Source of the DNA: Przewalskia tangutica
Taxonomy: Eukaryota > Streptophyta > Magnoliopsida > Solanales > Solanaceae
Length of the DNA: 64,000 nucleotides
Assembly (NCBI GenBank): GCA_029844215.1
Contig: CM056736.1
Location: 54,311,562-54,375,561 of the forward strand
Reading direction: 5' to 3'
In this document: positions 1 to 11,405 of the stretch, piece by piece
How positions within the stretch are numbered: position 1 is the stretch's first letter
How the letters are laid out: every line of letters starts with the position of its first letter
Program-made: the position numbers and the translations under genes
Notes under the pieces: generated by a model
What the model was told of the DNA's origin: nothing
The model's input: only the letters and a program-made list of their open reading frames with translations
Database searches by the model: none

Positions 1-82
1 TTTGGTTGATTCTGATAGTGCTGGAATTCGGGTTCGAGAGGTTGCCGAGTCTTCTATCGTCGAGGAGGTGAAGAGGCGACAG
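1..82 (+). pseudogene. pol fragment, RNase H to integrase linker (C')
   Basis: This piece is base-for-base the same as 39541-39622, where it lies between the RNase H domain and the zinc-binding head of integrase in element C. It reads through to EEVKRRQ and is then cut by the TG of element A's 5' LTR at 83. The last bases before the cut (gacag, 78-82) are the left copy of A's target duplication. The gene continues at 18382 beyond the insertion. Confidence 0.85.
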
Positions 83-487
83 TGTTATACCCCGTATTTC
101 CAGAGTATGTACGTAGGGACGTACGTAGAAAAATTCGAACTTGAGATTTAGGCTTGGCCGAATTAACTTTGTTCACAACACCCGATTAGAGTCGTTTTTG
201 GCGAAAGCGTTTCCACGACTTTCGTAGGGAATTTCGGCTATGTCTTTTTAATTTTTGCGGATTTTTAGAGAGGCGAAACATTTTGGACCAACGGGAGGGC
301 GACACTTGGCACCCTCCAATTGGTGGACTTGAAACGTCCATTGGGACGATTTGGGCTAGCATTTGCACGTTTTTTGTGCCTTGGCTAAAGTCAAGGGTTG
401 GTAGGATATTTGTGTGTAGTAAATCCTAGCCCTACACTTGCCTAACACTTGGTCTAATCTTGGCCTTTGGTTGGCCATCCCTTGACC

Positions 488-495
488 TATAAATA
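488..495 (+). promoter_or_regulatory. TATA box of element A 5' LTR
   Basis: TATAAATA preceded by CTTGACC, conserved at the same place in B (8145-8152) and E (29735-29742, minus strand). It lies about 405 bp into the LTR, so the U3 part is short and the transcribed leader very long. Confidence 0.7.
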
Positions 496-2489
496 CCCTC
501 TCCTTTGATGAATTCTTCATCCTTTCCACAAATCTCTAAGTGTTAAAATCCTCCCCTCTCTTGTTGTTGTTCTCGTCCCTCCCCCCTTGGCCGAGAGCCC
601 CTCCCCCTTGTGTGGCCTTGTGGCCGAGACTTCACCCCCCTCCTAGTGGTGTTGTTCTCGTATATTATACCCCCTTCTTGGTAGAAATACTCTCAAAAGT
701 ATTGTTATAATGCCATTATTTCCTTAGCGGTATACCTTGTTGTATTCTAAGGTTATACTATCTGAAAAGCCAGAAATACTATTATACTTCCGTCGGTCCA
801 CAAAACCGAAACCCTAGGAAATCTCCATAGTCGGTTGGAGTATTGTGTAGAAGTTGGTTAGAACTTCTAAGGGTGGTTTAAAGCGGGTTGGGCGCTCGGA
901 GTTGGAGCTAAGCGATTGCCGGGATCGACATTAAACTCGGATAATTATGGGCTTATCGAGGTAAATATCTTGTCCTCTATTGTAATTGGAAATTACATGA
1001 TTGTGAATATATAGTTGAAGTATACTATATATAGTCTTGAGCGTAGTTATCGGCAATGTCTTTTGACTTAAGCACGAATAATACTTACGGCAATGTCTTG
1101 CGACTTAAGCTGAATTTAAAGAAGAATCTTGTTGTAATTACATAGGGTTGTATTACGGTAGACTTGTGTAGTAGTAGTGGAGTAGAATTGTACCGTTAGG
1201 GTTAGATGTATAACCCCTGGTTGGCTTGGTAGCCGGCCTCGATAGAGGAGGAGATTTCTGTTTGCGGGGAGGTCTTTGCCGAATTTTACGTAGAATGTTC
1301 TCTGAAGGATCTAAATGTTAATAAGCGCCTTGTGGCCTTATAGGTTGAAGTACTACGTGTGGTGCGATCTACTTGGCAAGGAGTAGCCGAAGCGGTTGGA
1401 AGTACTTGGGCGTTTTGCTATTAGTCGATACTCGTCGCGAGGTATGTGAACCTCTTCCTATCTCTTCTAGCATGATATGTGTGAACTATGTAGTGCGGTG
1501 AGCGTCATGTGCTAAATGTATTTGATTGGTTTAAAACATAAAGTGTTATAACGACTTTATGGGAAGTTGGTTATATGACTTTATCTTTGGTAAGAAAATA
1601 CATGTGGTTTTAAAAAGGTAATTGATTTGAACTATAAGCGGCTTGTTATGTGTTAATAAAGAACTTGAAGTATTTCAAAAGATTTTGAATCATTTTGAAA
1701 GAAGTAATACTTGGTTTTGAAAACTTAAGAGTTATACTAGCTTTATGGGAAGTTAGGTATAACGGCTTAGAATGTTTCTTGATTTGGAAATCGAATGTGT
1801 ATCGACAAACCAACTGCGGCGTTAATAAAAGGAAATGTTTTGATTAATTAAGTATTATTAAAACGGTAGAAACTTCCATCTGCATAGAAGCTAAGATGAG
1901 ACAAAATGATATTTCCTAGATCATGGTCTTTGTAATAAGATTGTTATAAACAAGAATATCCTACTCACATATAAGGCTTAGGTTTCTCAGTTGTTTAAAG
2001 GAGAATTATATTCTTAAATGAATAAGACTATGAACTCTGAAACCGTTCTAAAATGAGAAACTTGAACATTGGAAATTAGGCAAACTTGAACATTGGAAAG
2101 AATGTTGCTACTTGATTTTACAAAGAGAAGTAATTGATTTACTTTAAAAAGATAATCACGCTATTTTCATATACTACGGGTATTGTGTGGTTTTGTGAAG
2201 TAACGTATCTTTTAAAGATTTAATGTATGAAGTACTTTGGGGATAGGTACGAACTTGTTGGTAGAAAGTACCTTGTGTGAATAACTTGATTGTATTGGTT
2301 TGTGATAGCCTTGTAATACTTTCTTGTTTATGTGATAAGTAAACATGTTAGGATCTACGTGTGTTAGTATCTTGTGTGATCGTGATGTAAGGGGTCATTC
2401 TTGTTGTGCTTACGTTGTTAAGCGTTAAGCCCGTTGTACTATTATTGTATCACATACCCCCTTGACTTACTATACAGGGCTTGCCACTT

Positions 2490-2760
2490 GATGCGGGTCT
2501 TTACGGCTATCACGGTCCTTGTGACTATGCAGTCGCGGTAGCTCGGGATTGATCATTCAGTGTTTAGCTTTGATGCGGGATTCCACATGCGATCTGTGAG
2601 ACTATGCGGTCTTTTGAGACTATGCGGGTTGCGGGAGCCTAGGAAGATACCGAGGTTATTGCGCCGATGCGGGGTATACCTCGGTGATGCAGGACCATGA
2701 TTCGAGAATACCTCGCGGGTCCGTGTGAGACCTATGCGGGCTGCGAGAGTTCGAGGATAG
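2490..2760 (+). repeat. GC-rich degenerate minisatellite in element A LTR
   Basis: Irregular repetition of short words of the type 'tatgcggtc', 'gatgcgggg', 'gaatacctcg' and 'ggtccgtgtgagacc'. The same block is at about 17390-17660 in the 3' LTR, and on the minus strand in E at about 21230-21500 and 27480-27710. Unit boundaries are blurred by indels between the copies. Confidence 0.55.
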
Positions 2761-3055
2761 GCGCGGCATTGATATTGCGGGCGAGTGGCGGCCGATCATG
2801 TGGTGCGGTGCAGAAAGACCTCGGGATACGGTTGTGGTATTTTGGTGCGTGGGTCTTAGTAGTCGGTTATGCCTTCGTACTTACCCCGTACGGTTTTATT
2901 GTGATAACTTTGAGGGCGTGAGTCCCTGACTTGACATGACTGCTATTTATTGTGAACTGTAGTTTGGTTATCATACATGTCTCTGCTTTATATAGACTAC
3001 TATGATTTCATTTCTGATGTTACTTTGATTTCACATACTCGGTACTGTTATGCGA

Positions 3056-3231
3056 CCTCCTCAGAGCTGCGTTCATGCCGCGAGTAAAGGTACACGATCG
3101 TTGATCCTCGCTCTTAGGAGTCCTGATTCGGCGTTGGGAAAGCTCCGTTTCTTCGGAGGCTTATCAGTGGTATAGGCCCCTTCTGTTGTAGGTATTTACA
3201 TTCAGGGGTATGGCGGGGCCCTGTCCCGCCA
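3056..3231 (+). other. Hairpin-rich block conserved in all LTR families (element A copy)
   Basis: Consecutive short inverted repeats: a CTGCG/CGC(A)G stem around the loop ttcatgc; GATCCT with a partly matching AGGA partner; a CTCCG/CGGAG stem around tttctt; and TGGCGGG/CCCGCCA (3211-3231) around a 7-base loop. Equivalent blocks occur in LTRs of C (35740-35926), D (about 44036-44212), F (40229-40415, minus), E (20685-20880, minus) and G (about 58040-58220, minus), although flanking LTR sequence differs. It lies in the transcribed leader and also in the 3' end of the RNA. Function unknown. Confidence 0.6.
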
Positions 3232-3474
3232 TTGTTGTCGTATCATTTCTTAGAAGTGCATGTAAAATCTTGTTGTGGCGGGGTTTGTAAAAGGATTAAA
3301 GCTATTCAATTGTAAAGTTGTTATTTATATATCTTAGAAAGGCAAGTTTTCCTCAATTTACTGTTTTGTACTTCACTTGTTTCATGTATGTGTTTTATGT
3401 TCGTGATTACTCGATGTTGTGTCACTAGGGTGCCGGGGTAAGGCACGATGCGAACGGGCGGGTCGTTACAAAAG

Positions 3475-3486
3475 TGGTATCGAAGC
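3475..3486 (+). other. Primer-binding site of element A (tRNA-iMet type)
   Basis: TGGTATCGAAGC, four bases after the LTR end. It differs from the standard initiator-methionine site TGGTATCAGAGC by a small rearrangement at the CAG, a context that is repeatedly altered in this window. B has the exact site at 11208-11219. Confidence 0.8.
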
Positions 3487-3667
3487 GATTAATCCTCGGA
3501 AAGTGTCTGACCGTATCGATGAAGTCTTGATTATCGGTGTGTTGTGCACACTTGATAATCGAGAGGCTATAGGATATTTAGGATTAGTTTTATTCTTCTC
3601 ACTCTGAGATCGTGCCTTAGAGGCGTGTTGTAAGTTGGACCCTCGCGAAATTATTTTCCTTATCGTT

Positions 3668-4560
3668 ATGCCTCGCGTAGGCAACCCGAGCCCGGGAGGC
3701 AAAGCGGCCAGGAGGCTGCGAGTAGAGTTCGGAGGTGGCGAGGGCAGAGCCCAATCATTACCTAGGGTAGTGCTTCGTTCGGGAGTTCTGCGGCGTCACT
3801 AGCCCTTGAGAGTTTTAGCGGCGGCGGCGGTTCCTCTGCGGCCACGATGTTTGGAACCTTGATTCGCGGCCAGAGCGAGAGTATAGAGTATACCGATGTA
3901 CGCGAGTCTTGATGACTATCTAAGAGAGGTTGTGTAGAGTAATTCTTTAAGTTGGGCTTGAGCATGGCACGTGGTGGGGCTTATGCGCGGCGAGAAGCGT
4001 AGAGATCGGCGGGTTAACGAAGGGCGATGAAGAGGGCGAGCGGCGAGGTCCTTTGGTAACTTTCGGTGAGTCGCCTCGGCCGAATTAGATTTGCACCTCC
4101 GCCGATGCGAGTGGTCTTCCACGGATTTTAGGGCGTTCGGGGTGTGCGAGAGTTGGTCGAGAACTCGGGGCTTAGGTTCCGATGTGTGAGGCGTCATCGG
4201 GAATGTCGTCTTTTAGTTGGTACTTGTTGTACCTATGACCGTCAGTCGATGTTGAAAGGGTGTCCTTGTAGGAGGACTTAGCCTTGAGATCGGTGGGTAG
4301 GTTGTCATCTCCTCGGTATGCGCCTACGCAGGCGAGTTTGATTTGAGCGACTAAGGAGTGAAGCGGTGAATATAGATATATCTTTAACCCTCAGAGATCG
4401 GTATGTGTGATAAGGTGAGTATACCTTAAGTGCTATGTTACGATAGCGGTGTGTTAGTCGTGATTAGATCATGGTTGTTTAGCAGAGTAAGATTTTGGGG
4501 ATAGAAGGTGTGAGCCTTAGAGCTTTTACGTAGAAACCTTAGAGGTGAGGCCATCTCGAG
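3668..4560 (+). pseudogene. Decayed gag remnant of element A
   Basis: An ATG at 3668 starts a basic, glycine- and arginine-rich N-terminus (MPRVGNPSPGGKAARR) typical of Tekay Gag. The frame is soon broken and only scattered similarity to the E copy remains (minus strand, 26446 down to about 25550). I see no intact capsid domain and no zinc knuckle. The ATG is preceded by ttatcgtt, the same position where other families have a splice-acceptor-like CAG. The function would have been particle assembly; as read it cannot make a full Gag. Confidence 0.6.
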
Positions 4561-4799
4561 AAAAGGTGTAGTGTTATGTTTGACCCTTATCGGAGTGCAT
4601 AGTGCCGCGTGAGTTATGTTTGGGATAGGTCCTAGTAGTGTGGAATGAAGGGGGTAGTTGAGCTAAGAAGGCCGCTGGGTTTTGAAGCGTGATTAGTGAG
4701 GCTATTCGGATCGGGAGCTAGTACTATGCGGCGTTGCGGGTCGGGTTGAGGCCACGTTGCGGGTCAACCAGCGGCATGTCAGTGGTGGGGTCGGTTTGT

Positions 4800-4910
4800 G
4801 GTGGTCGCCTTGTGGTAAGTCACGAGGGTGTTAGGCCCAAGTTTAGTTAACCAGCGTACAAGTTCGTGGATGCATTCGACCAGTAGTCGGGCCGAGGAGG
4901 TCAGCCGTCT
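4800..4910 (+). other. Short module shared by internals of A, B, D and E
   Basis: Core words are gtcacgagggtgttaggccc and aagtttagttaacc, followed by a segment with 'cattcgacc'. Counterparts are at about 12845-12935 (B), 45231-45320 (D) and 24920-25030 on the minus strand (E). One frame keeps a GPSLVN-like reading in A, D and E, but stops occur in B. I could not find it in the autonomous element C. It may be a cis-acting signal of the non-autonomous elements or a relic of a lost coding part. Confidence 0.45.
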
Positions 4911-4929
4911 TGTTTTCTAGCAAAGACCG

Positions 4930-5720
4930 TTTACTCGGCAGTATTGTTTTATCAGAAAGGTTGTAAGGCTGCACGGGGTGCCTACCTTCACCTTATGTCA
5001 GACAGTGAAGCCCAGGTTGTGGCTATTTTCGTTTTCTAAAAGTTTTACCAGGCAGGGTTAAGAACTCAGATGAGTCTCTGAATCGCATTCGCCCTCGGGC
5101 CAGTGTGTGGATTTCAGGGGTAGTCGTGGGGATTGTTGTCTCCTGTGGAGGGAGTGTTTAAGCTACCATTTCAGTGTTCGGATGTTGCCTTTTGAAGCCT
5201 TGTAGGGGCGGAAGTGTAAATGCCGTCGATTGGTTCGATGTTGGCAAGGTTGATTAGTTAGTTGAGCTTTCCGGTATGTGGAAAGTAAAGCTTGTCTAGA
5301 AGAGGTTACGGCGGCTCGGAGAAATCGTGCGGATAATCGGCGGCAGCAGAGTTCAGGTTGATGGTCGGTCTTCTTGAAAGTACCACCCCGGTTAGAGTGT
5401 GACGAGTTTTTGAAACAGAGGGAACTTAGCCCGGGTTACTTTGGGCCTTTTAAGTTCATGTGAAGAATAGGACAGGTTGCCTATATGTTAGCTTTTGCCG
5501 TCCGACTTAGGAGGCTGTACGTCCGGTCTTTCGTATTGATATGATCGGGAAAAGTATCTGAGATCCATCCAGAGTGTACACAGTTCATGATGACCACGTT
5601 AGGATAGTAACCGAGTTTTGAATCTGAAGCGATATCGAAATATAGTAAGAGTTCGAATGTCTGACGGCGGGGATCGCATGCATCCCGGTAACATTTGTTT
5701 GGTCGTCGGAGCAAGGCTCG
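4930..5720 (+). pseudogene. Degenerate integrase remnant of element A
   Basis: Nucleotide similarity to integrase of C' (32270-33000) is visible piecewise. A word resembling the pre-catalytic loop segment lies near 4957-5010. The segment coding YHSS-like and FEALYGRKCKSPI-like residues is at about 5163-5225. The KVKLI-like helix region is at about 5285-5330, and the C-terminal DPSRV...VHD segment is near 5555-5595. Several frame breaks separate them and the D-D-E triad cannot be read. This shows that A descends from an element that once carried pol. E keeps the same remnant on the minus strand (24200-25030); B and D lack it. Confidence 0.65.
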
Positions 5721-5891
5721 CGACAAAGTGACAAAAGTGGTATCATTTTGGTGATGTTAGAGGTGTTTCCTCGTGGACTTAGATAGAGGTATGTGCGCGG
5801 TTGTTTCTATGGCCATGTGTGGCAAGGATTGTTCTCGTAAGTATAGTAGTGAAGACTATACTGGCGCGCGTTTGTTTTGAGACTTAGAAGG

Positions 5892-5924
5892 AACATTCGG
5901 GACGAATATTTCTAAGGAGGAGAA
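5892..5924 (+). other. Pre-PPT hairpin and polypurine tract of element A
   Basis: AACATTCG (5892-5899) and CGAATATT (5903-5910) form an 8-base inverted repeat with one mismatch around gga. The purine tract AAGGAGGAGAA (5914-5924) follows, abutting the TG of the 3' LTR. The tract primes plus-strand DNA synthesis; the hairpin role is unknown. Confidence 0.7.
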
Positions 5925-8900
5925 TGTTATACCGTATTTCGGTATATGCGTGGGGCGTGCGTAGAAAAATTCGAACTTGAGATTTAGGCTTGGCGAATTA
6001 ACTGTTCTGACACCCGATTAAGTCGTTTTTGTGAAAGCGTTTCCACGACTTCGTAGGGAATTTCGGCTATGTCTTTTTAATTTTTGCGGATTTTTCGAGA
6101 GGCGAAACATTTTGGACCAACGGGAGGCGACACTTGGCACCTCCAATTGGTGGACTTGAAGCGTCCGTTGGGACGATTTGGGCTAGCATTTGCGTTTTTG
6201 TGCCTTGGCTAAAGTCGAGGTTGGTAGGATATTTGTGTGTAGTAAATCCTAGCCTACACTTGCCTAACACTTGGTCTAATCTTGGCCTTTGGTTGGCCAT
6301 CCCTTGACCTATAAATACCCTCTCCCTTTGATGAATTCTTCATCCTTTCCACAAATCTCTAAGTGTTAAAATCCTCCCTCTCTTGTTGTTGTTCTCGACC
6401 CTCCCATGGCCGAGAGCCCTCCCCTGTGTGGCCTTGTGGCGAGACTTCACCCCCTCCTAGTGGTGTTGTTCTCGTATAATATACCCACTCTTGGTAGAAA
6501 TACTCTCAAAAGTATTGTTATAATGCCCAATTACCTTAGTAGTATACCTTGTTGTATTACAGGTTATACTATCTGAAAAGCCAGAAATACTATTATACTT
6601 CCGTCGGTCCAAAACCGAAACCTAGGAAATCTCCATAGTCGGTTGGAGTATTGTGTAGAAGTTGGTTAGAACTTCTAAGGGTGGTTTAGAAGCGGATTGG
6701 GCGCTCGGAGTTGGAGCTAAGCGATTGCCGGGATCGACATTAAACTCGGATAATTATGGGCTTATCGAGGTAAATATCTTGTCCTCTATTGTAATTGGAA
6801 ATTACATGATTGTGAATATATAGTTGAAGTATACTATATATAGTACTGAGCGTAGTTATCGGCAATGTCTTTTCACTTAAGCTGAATAATACTTACGGCA
6901 ATGTCTTGCGACTTAAGCACGAATTTAAAGAAGAATCTTGTTGTAATTACATAGGGTTGTATTCTGATAGACTTGTGTAGTAATCTTGTGGGTAGAATTG
7001 TACCGTTAGGGTTAGATGTATAACCCCACTGGTTGGCTTGGTAGCGGCCTCGATAGAGGAGGAGATTTCTGTTGTTGCGGGGAGGTCTTTGCGAATTTTA
7101 CGTAGAATGTTCTCTGAAGGGATCTAAATGTTAATAAGCGCCTTGTGGCCTTATAGGTTGAAGTACTACGTGTGGTGCGATCTACTTGGCAAGGGAGTAG
7201 CCGACGGTTGGAAGTACTTAGGCGTTTTGCTATTAGTCGATACTCGTCGCGAGGTATGTGAACCTCTTCCTATCTCTTCTAGCATGATATGTGTGAACTA
7301 TGTAATGCGGTGAGCGTACATGTGCTAAATGTATTTGATTGGTTTAAAACATAAAGTGTTATAACGGCTTTATGGGAAGTTGGTTATATGACTTTATCTT
7401 TGGTAGAAAATACATGTGGTTTTTAAAAAGGTAATTGATTTGAACTATAACTGGCTTGTTATGTGTTAATAAAGAACTTGAAGTATTTCAAAAGATTTTT
7501 GAATCATTTTGAAAGAAGAAGTAATACTTGGTTTTTGAAAACTTAAGAGTTATACTAGCTTTATGGGAAGTTAGGTATAACGGCTTAAGAATGTTTCTTG
7601 ATTTGGAAATCAGAATGTGTATCGACAAACCACTGCAGCGTTAATAAAAGGAAATGTTTTGATTAATTAAGTATTATTAAAACCAGTAGAAACTTCCATC
7701 TGCATAGAAGCTAAGATGAGACAAAATGATATTTCCTAGTGTTATACCCCGTATTTCCAGAGTATGTACGTGGGGGACGTACGTAGAAATTTTCGAACTT
7801 CTTTAGGCTTGGCCGAATTCTTTTTGTGCACAACACCCGGTTAGAGTCGTTTTTCGACGAAACGTTTTCCACGACTTTCGTAGGGAATTTCCGGCTATGT
7901 CATTTATAATTTTTGCGGATTTTTCCGAGAGACGAAACATTTTGGACCAACGGGAGGGTGACATGTGTCACCCTCACATTGGATGAGGTTGGGCGGCATG
8001 GTGGACGATTTGTCCTTGGCTTTTGTCAAGGATTAGGTAGGATATTTTGGTGGTAGATGGATAAGGTGTACTTAGGTGAATCCTAGCCCTACACTTGCTA
8101 TACACTTGGATGGATCTTGGCCATTGGTTGGCCATTCCTTGACCTATAAATACCCACAAGCTTGAAGAGTTCTTCATCAAAATGTGCCTAAGTCTTGAAA
8201 TCTCCTCCTCTCCTTGTTGTATTCGTCCCACGCCTCCCATTTGAAGGCCCGCGGTAGAAAGTATCCCCTCCTAGTAGTGCTAGCAGTGGGGTACACCCAC
8301 TAGCCTAGTTGTCTCGTATAAATACCCGCTGTGGTATAGAAATACTCTCAAAGTATTGTTGTAATGTCCAATACCTTGGCCCAAATACCTTGTAGTATTC
8401 CCGAGTTACAACATAAAAGCCCGGAAAATACGATTATACTTTCCTTTAGCCACTAAGCGAAACCCTAAGGAAATCTTCATTGTTGTTTGAAGTACTTAAG
8501 AGAAGTTGGTTAGAACTTCTAAGGGTTGTTTGGAGGCGGATTGGAGCACTCGGAGGAGGAGCTAAACCTTGCTCGGGAAGCGACATTAAACTCGGATAAT
8601 TTTGGGCTTATCGAGGTAAATATCTTGTCCCCCTATTGTAATTGGAAATTACATAAGTGTTGAATATATAGTTGTTGTATACTATATATAGAACTGAACT
8701 TAGTACTGTGGCAATGTCTTTTGACTTAAGCTGAAGAATGAAGAATTGAGCAGTAATCACGTAGAAGGATAATAAAGAGAAGAAGCGACGTAATTACCTA
8801 GGGTGTATTCTGATGAACTTATGTAGCATTCTTGTGTAGTAGAATTATGCAGCGTCAGGTTAGGCGTGTTAACCCCCTGGTTGGCTTGGTGGCAGCCTCG

Positions 8901-10089
8901 ATAAAGGAGGAGATTTCTGTTTGTTGCGGGGAGGAGAGTCTTTGGAATTTTACGTAGAAAGATGGGAACTTGTGTTTAAGATTTAATGAGCGTTTGTGGC
9001 CTTTATAGGTGAAAGTACTAAGAGTAGCGTATTCTACTCGAGGAGTGGAAAGGGCTAGCAAGGTTGTAGTACTTGGAGCTTTTTGCTTATTGTCGATAAT
9101 CGTCGCGAGGTATGTGAACCTCTTCCTATCTCTTCTAGCATGATATGTGTGAACTATCTAGTGCGGTGAGCGTCATGTGCTAAATGTATTTGATTGGTTT
9201 AAAACATAAAGTGTTATAACGGCTTTATGGGAAGTTGGTTATAACAGCTTTATGTAGGTAAGAAAATACTTGTGGTTTTTAAGAGGTAACTGATTTGAAC
9301 TATAACTGGCTGGCTATGTGATAATAAAGAACTTGCTGTATTTCAAAAGATTTATAAATCGTTTTGAAGGGAGAGTAACACTTGGTTTTAAAGGTTTTAA
9401 AAAGAGTTATACTAGCTTTATGGGGAGTTAGGTATAATGTCTTAAGAGAGGTAAAGAAAATGGTTTACTGATGTTAGAAGTTAAGAGACTTGATCTTATA
9501 AGATAAGAGACTTAACTTATTTGTTTTAATGTGAATGTTTGTGTGAAAACCTCATTCGTGAGTAATGAGTACTTGGTTTTTTTTTAAAGGGATAATGTTT
9601 TACTGATTTCGGGAATCAGAATGTGTATCGACAGACCACTGCAGCGTTAATAAAGGAAAATGTACTGACTAATGAATTGTATTATTAAAACCAGTAGAAA
9701 CCTCCATCTGCATAGAAACTAAGATAAGACAAAATGATATTACATTTTCTATATCATGGCTGCTGTAATAAGAATGTTGTAAACAAGAATAACCTACTCT
9801 CACGTGAGACATATATTACTCGATTGTTCTAAAAAGGAATCAAGTGATTAAGTTTGGGAACTATGAAACCATTTGAAAATGAGAAGCTTGAGTAATTGAA
9901 ACTAGGCAAACTGGAACTTAGGAAAAGAATGTTGTTACTTGATTTTGAAAAGGAATGTGGGTTGGTCATTCTAATACTACGGGTATCGGGTGACTTTGAT
10001 AAAAGTAATGGATCTCTTTTAAAGAATTTAACGTCGTAGTACTTTAGGAGTTAAAGCAGGACTTTGGCATAAAATGAATGTACTTTGAG

Positions 10090-10195
10090 TTGTGTGAAAC
10101 TTGCCTATGCTTGTTGTTGTGAAACTTGCCTATGCTTGTTGTTGTGAAACTTGTCTATGCTTGTTGTTGTGAAACTTGCCTATGCTTGTGATGAT
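10090..10195 (+). repeat. 25-bp tandem repeat in element B LTR (4 copies)
   Basis: Four near-perfect head-to-tail copies of a unit starting tgtgaaacttgcctatgc. The same array is at about 15653-15760 in the 3' LTR. It is absent from the LTRs of A and E, so it marks the B subfamily. Confidence 0.85.
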
Positions 10196-10339
10196 AGCCT
10201 TTGTTGTGCAAGTGTGGTATTTACGTATTCTGGCGTCTCTCGATAGAGGCGGTTGACTTATTGAGAACTTACTTGGAGCGTCTTTGGCGGTGATGGAGAA
10301 TTCCACGGGTATGTTTCCATTTTGATTCTTGTCTTGTTG

Positions 10340-10620
10340 TTGATGTCACATGGGCGTATCTACCGTCTGATATTAGCATCGCGGCCGTGCGGCGGGTTGA
10401 TTACCGATATATGGTTATGCGCAACATGGGCGTGTCTGCCGTCTGATGTCGGGGCATGTGGCGTGCGGCGGGGTTGACCACCGATATATTGTTATTGAGG
10501 TTACATGGGCATATCTACCGTCACGATGTCCGGGGCATGTGGCGTGCGGCCTTGTTATTATTGTTGCATCATGGACATGTCTGCCGTCACGATTCGGGGC
10601 ATGCGGCCGTGATGCGAACA
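10340..10620 (+). repeat. About 75-bp degenerate tandem repeat in element B LTR
   Basis: Four to five units containing 'catgggc', a 'ccgtc' word, a 'cggggcatgtggc' word and 'ttgattaccgatat'. The corresponding block in the 3' LTR is at about 15905-16190. Units differ mainly by indels at CAC/CGC runs. Confidence 0.65.
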
Positions 10621-11207
10621 TGATGGATGTTGTGGGCGTGAGACCCATAGTTATATTTAGTGGTGACTTTGAGGCGTGAGTCCACGACTTGGCTACTTTT
10701 ATGTTGCGTCTTGTATTTTGGTTATCATACATGTCTCACCTTTTTAGGCTATTATGATTTCATTCTGATGTTGTGATTTCACATACTTGGTACTGTTATG
10801 CGGACCTCCTTGAGTGCGTTCATCTGCGCGGTAGAAGTACATCGATCGTGGATCCGCTCTTAGGATCTCATTTCGGCGTGTTGGAAAGCTCCGTTCCTTG
10901 GAGGCTTATCTTTGGTATGTTTCCACTGAGTTGTAGGTTCTTGTACATTCGGGGTATGGCGAAGCCACTGTGTCATAGTTGTTGTAAATCTTAAGTGCAT
11001 GCTTTGTTGTGGCGGGGTTGTAAAAGGATAAGCTGTTGGGTTTTTATGTATATCTTGAAGCAATTTGTTTTGGTTGGTCTGTTTATTTATTATATCTCTT
11101 GTTTCATGACTCGTGTTTTATTTTCTGCTGGTTTTCTCTGATGTTGTATCACTAGGGTGCCCGGGGTAAGGCACCAGTAACGGGCCCGAGTTCGGGGCGT
11201 TACAAAG

Positions 11208-11219
11208 TGGTATCAGAGC
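11208..11219 (+). other. Primer-binding site of element B (tRNA-iMet)
   Basis: TGGTATCAGAGC is an exact match to the complement of the 3' end of plant initiator tRNA-Met, three bases after the LTR end. Confidence 0.9.
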
Positions 11220-11405
11220 AGTTAGTCCTCGGAAAGTGTCTGAGGCCGTGTCTAGTAGAGTCTTGATTATCGGTGTGTTGTGCACCACATCTATGTCGAG
11301 GAGGCTATAAGACATTTATGATTGGTTTCTATTCTTCTCATTACGAGATCGTGCCTTAGAGGTGTGTGATAAGTTGGACCCTCGGCGTGTTTCATTTTTA
11401 CGATT

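Larger units (their letters stand above)
83..3470 (+). repeat. 5' LTR of element A
   Basis: Bounded by TG (83) and CA (3470) and followed three bases later by the primer-binding site. A TATA box is at 488-495, so transcription would start near 520 and most of the LTR (about 2.9 kb) would be transcribed leader (R-U5). Possible splice donors are at 961 (GAG/GTAAAT) and 1442 (GAG/GTATGT), with a possible acceptor TATAG at 1343. A duplicated TTATAAC...TTTATGGGAAGTTGGTTAT motif lies at about 1547-1583 with a second copy at about 1731-1765. A degenerate GC-rich minisatellite covers about 2490-2760, and a hairpin-rich block lies near the 3' end (about 3056-3231). Confidence 0.88.
7740..11204 (+). 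repeat. 5' LTR of element B
   Basis: 3465 bp, TG to CA, and pairs with 13331-16783. TATA box at 8145-8152. A splice-donor-like GAG/GTATGT is at 9110, and the duplicated TTATAACGGCTTTATGGGAAG motif is at about 9208-9255. A 25-bp tandem repeat lies at 10090-10195 and a longer array of 'acatgggc...ccgtc...gcatgtggc' units at about 10340-10620. The hairpin-rich block is at about 10797-10985. Confidence 0.9.

Noticed and set aside
5726..5746. Sequence gtgacaaaagtggtatca in A resembling an LTR end plus primer-binding site
   Set aside because: Not followed by the rest of a primer-binding site, no LTR border on the left, and the E counterpart (about 24130, minus) differs. Could be template switching but too short to claim.
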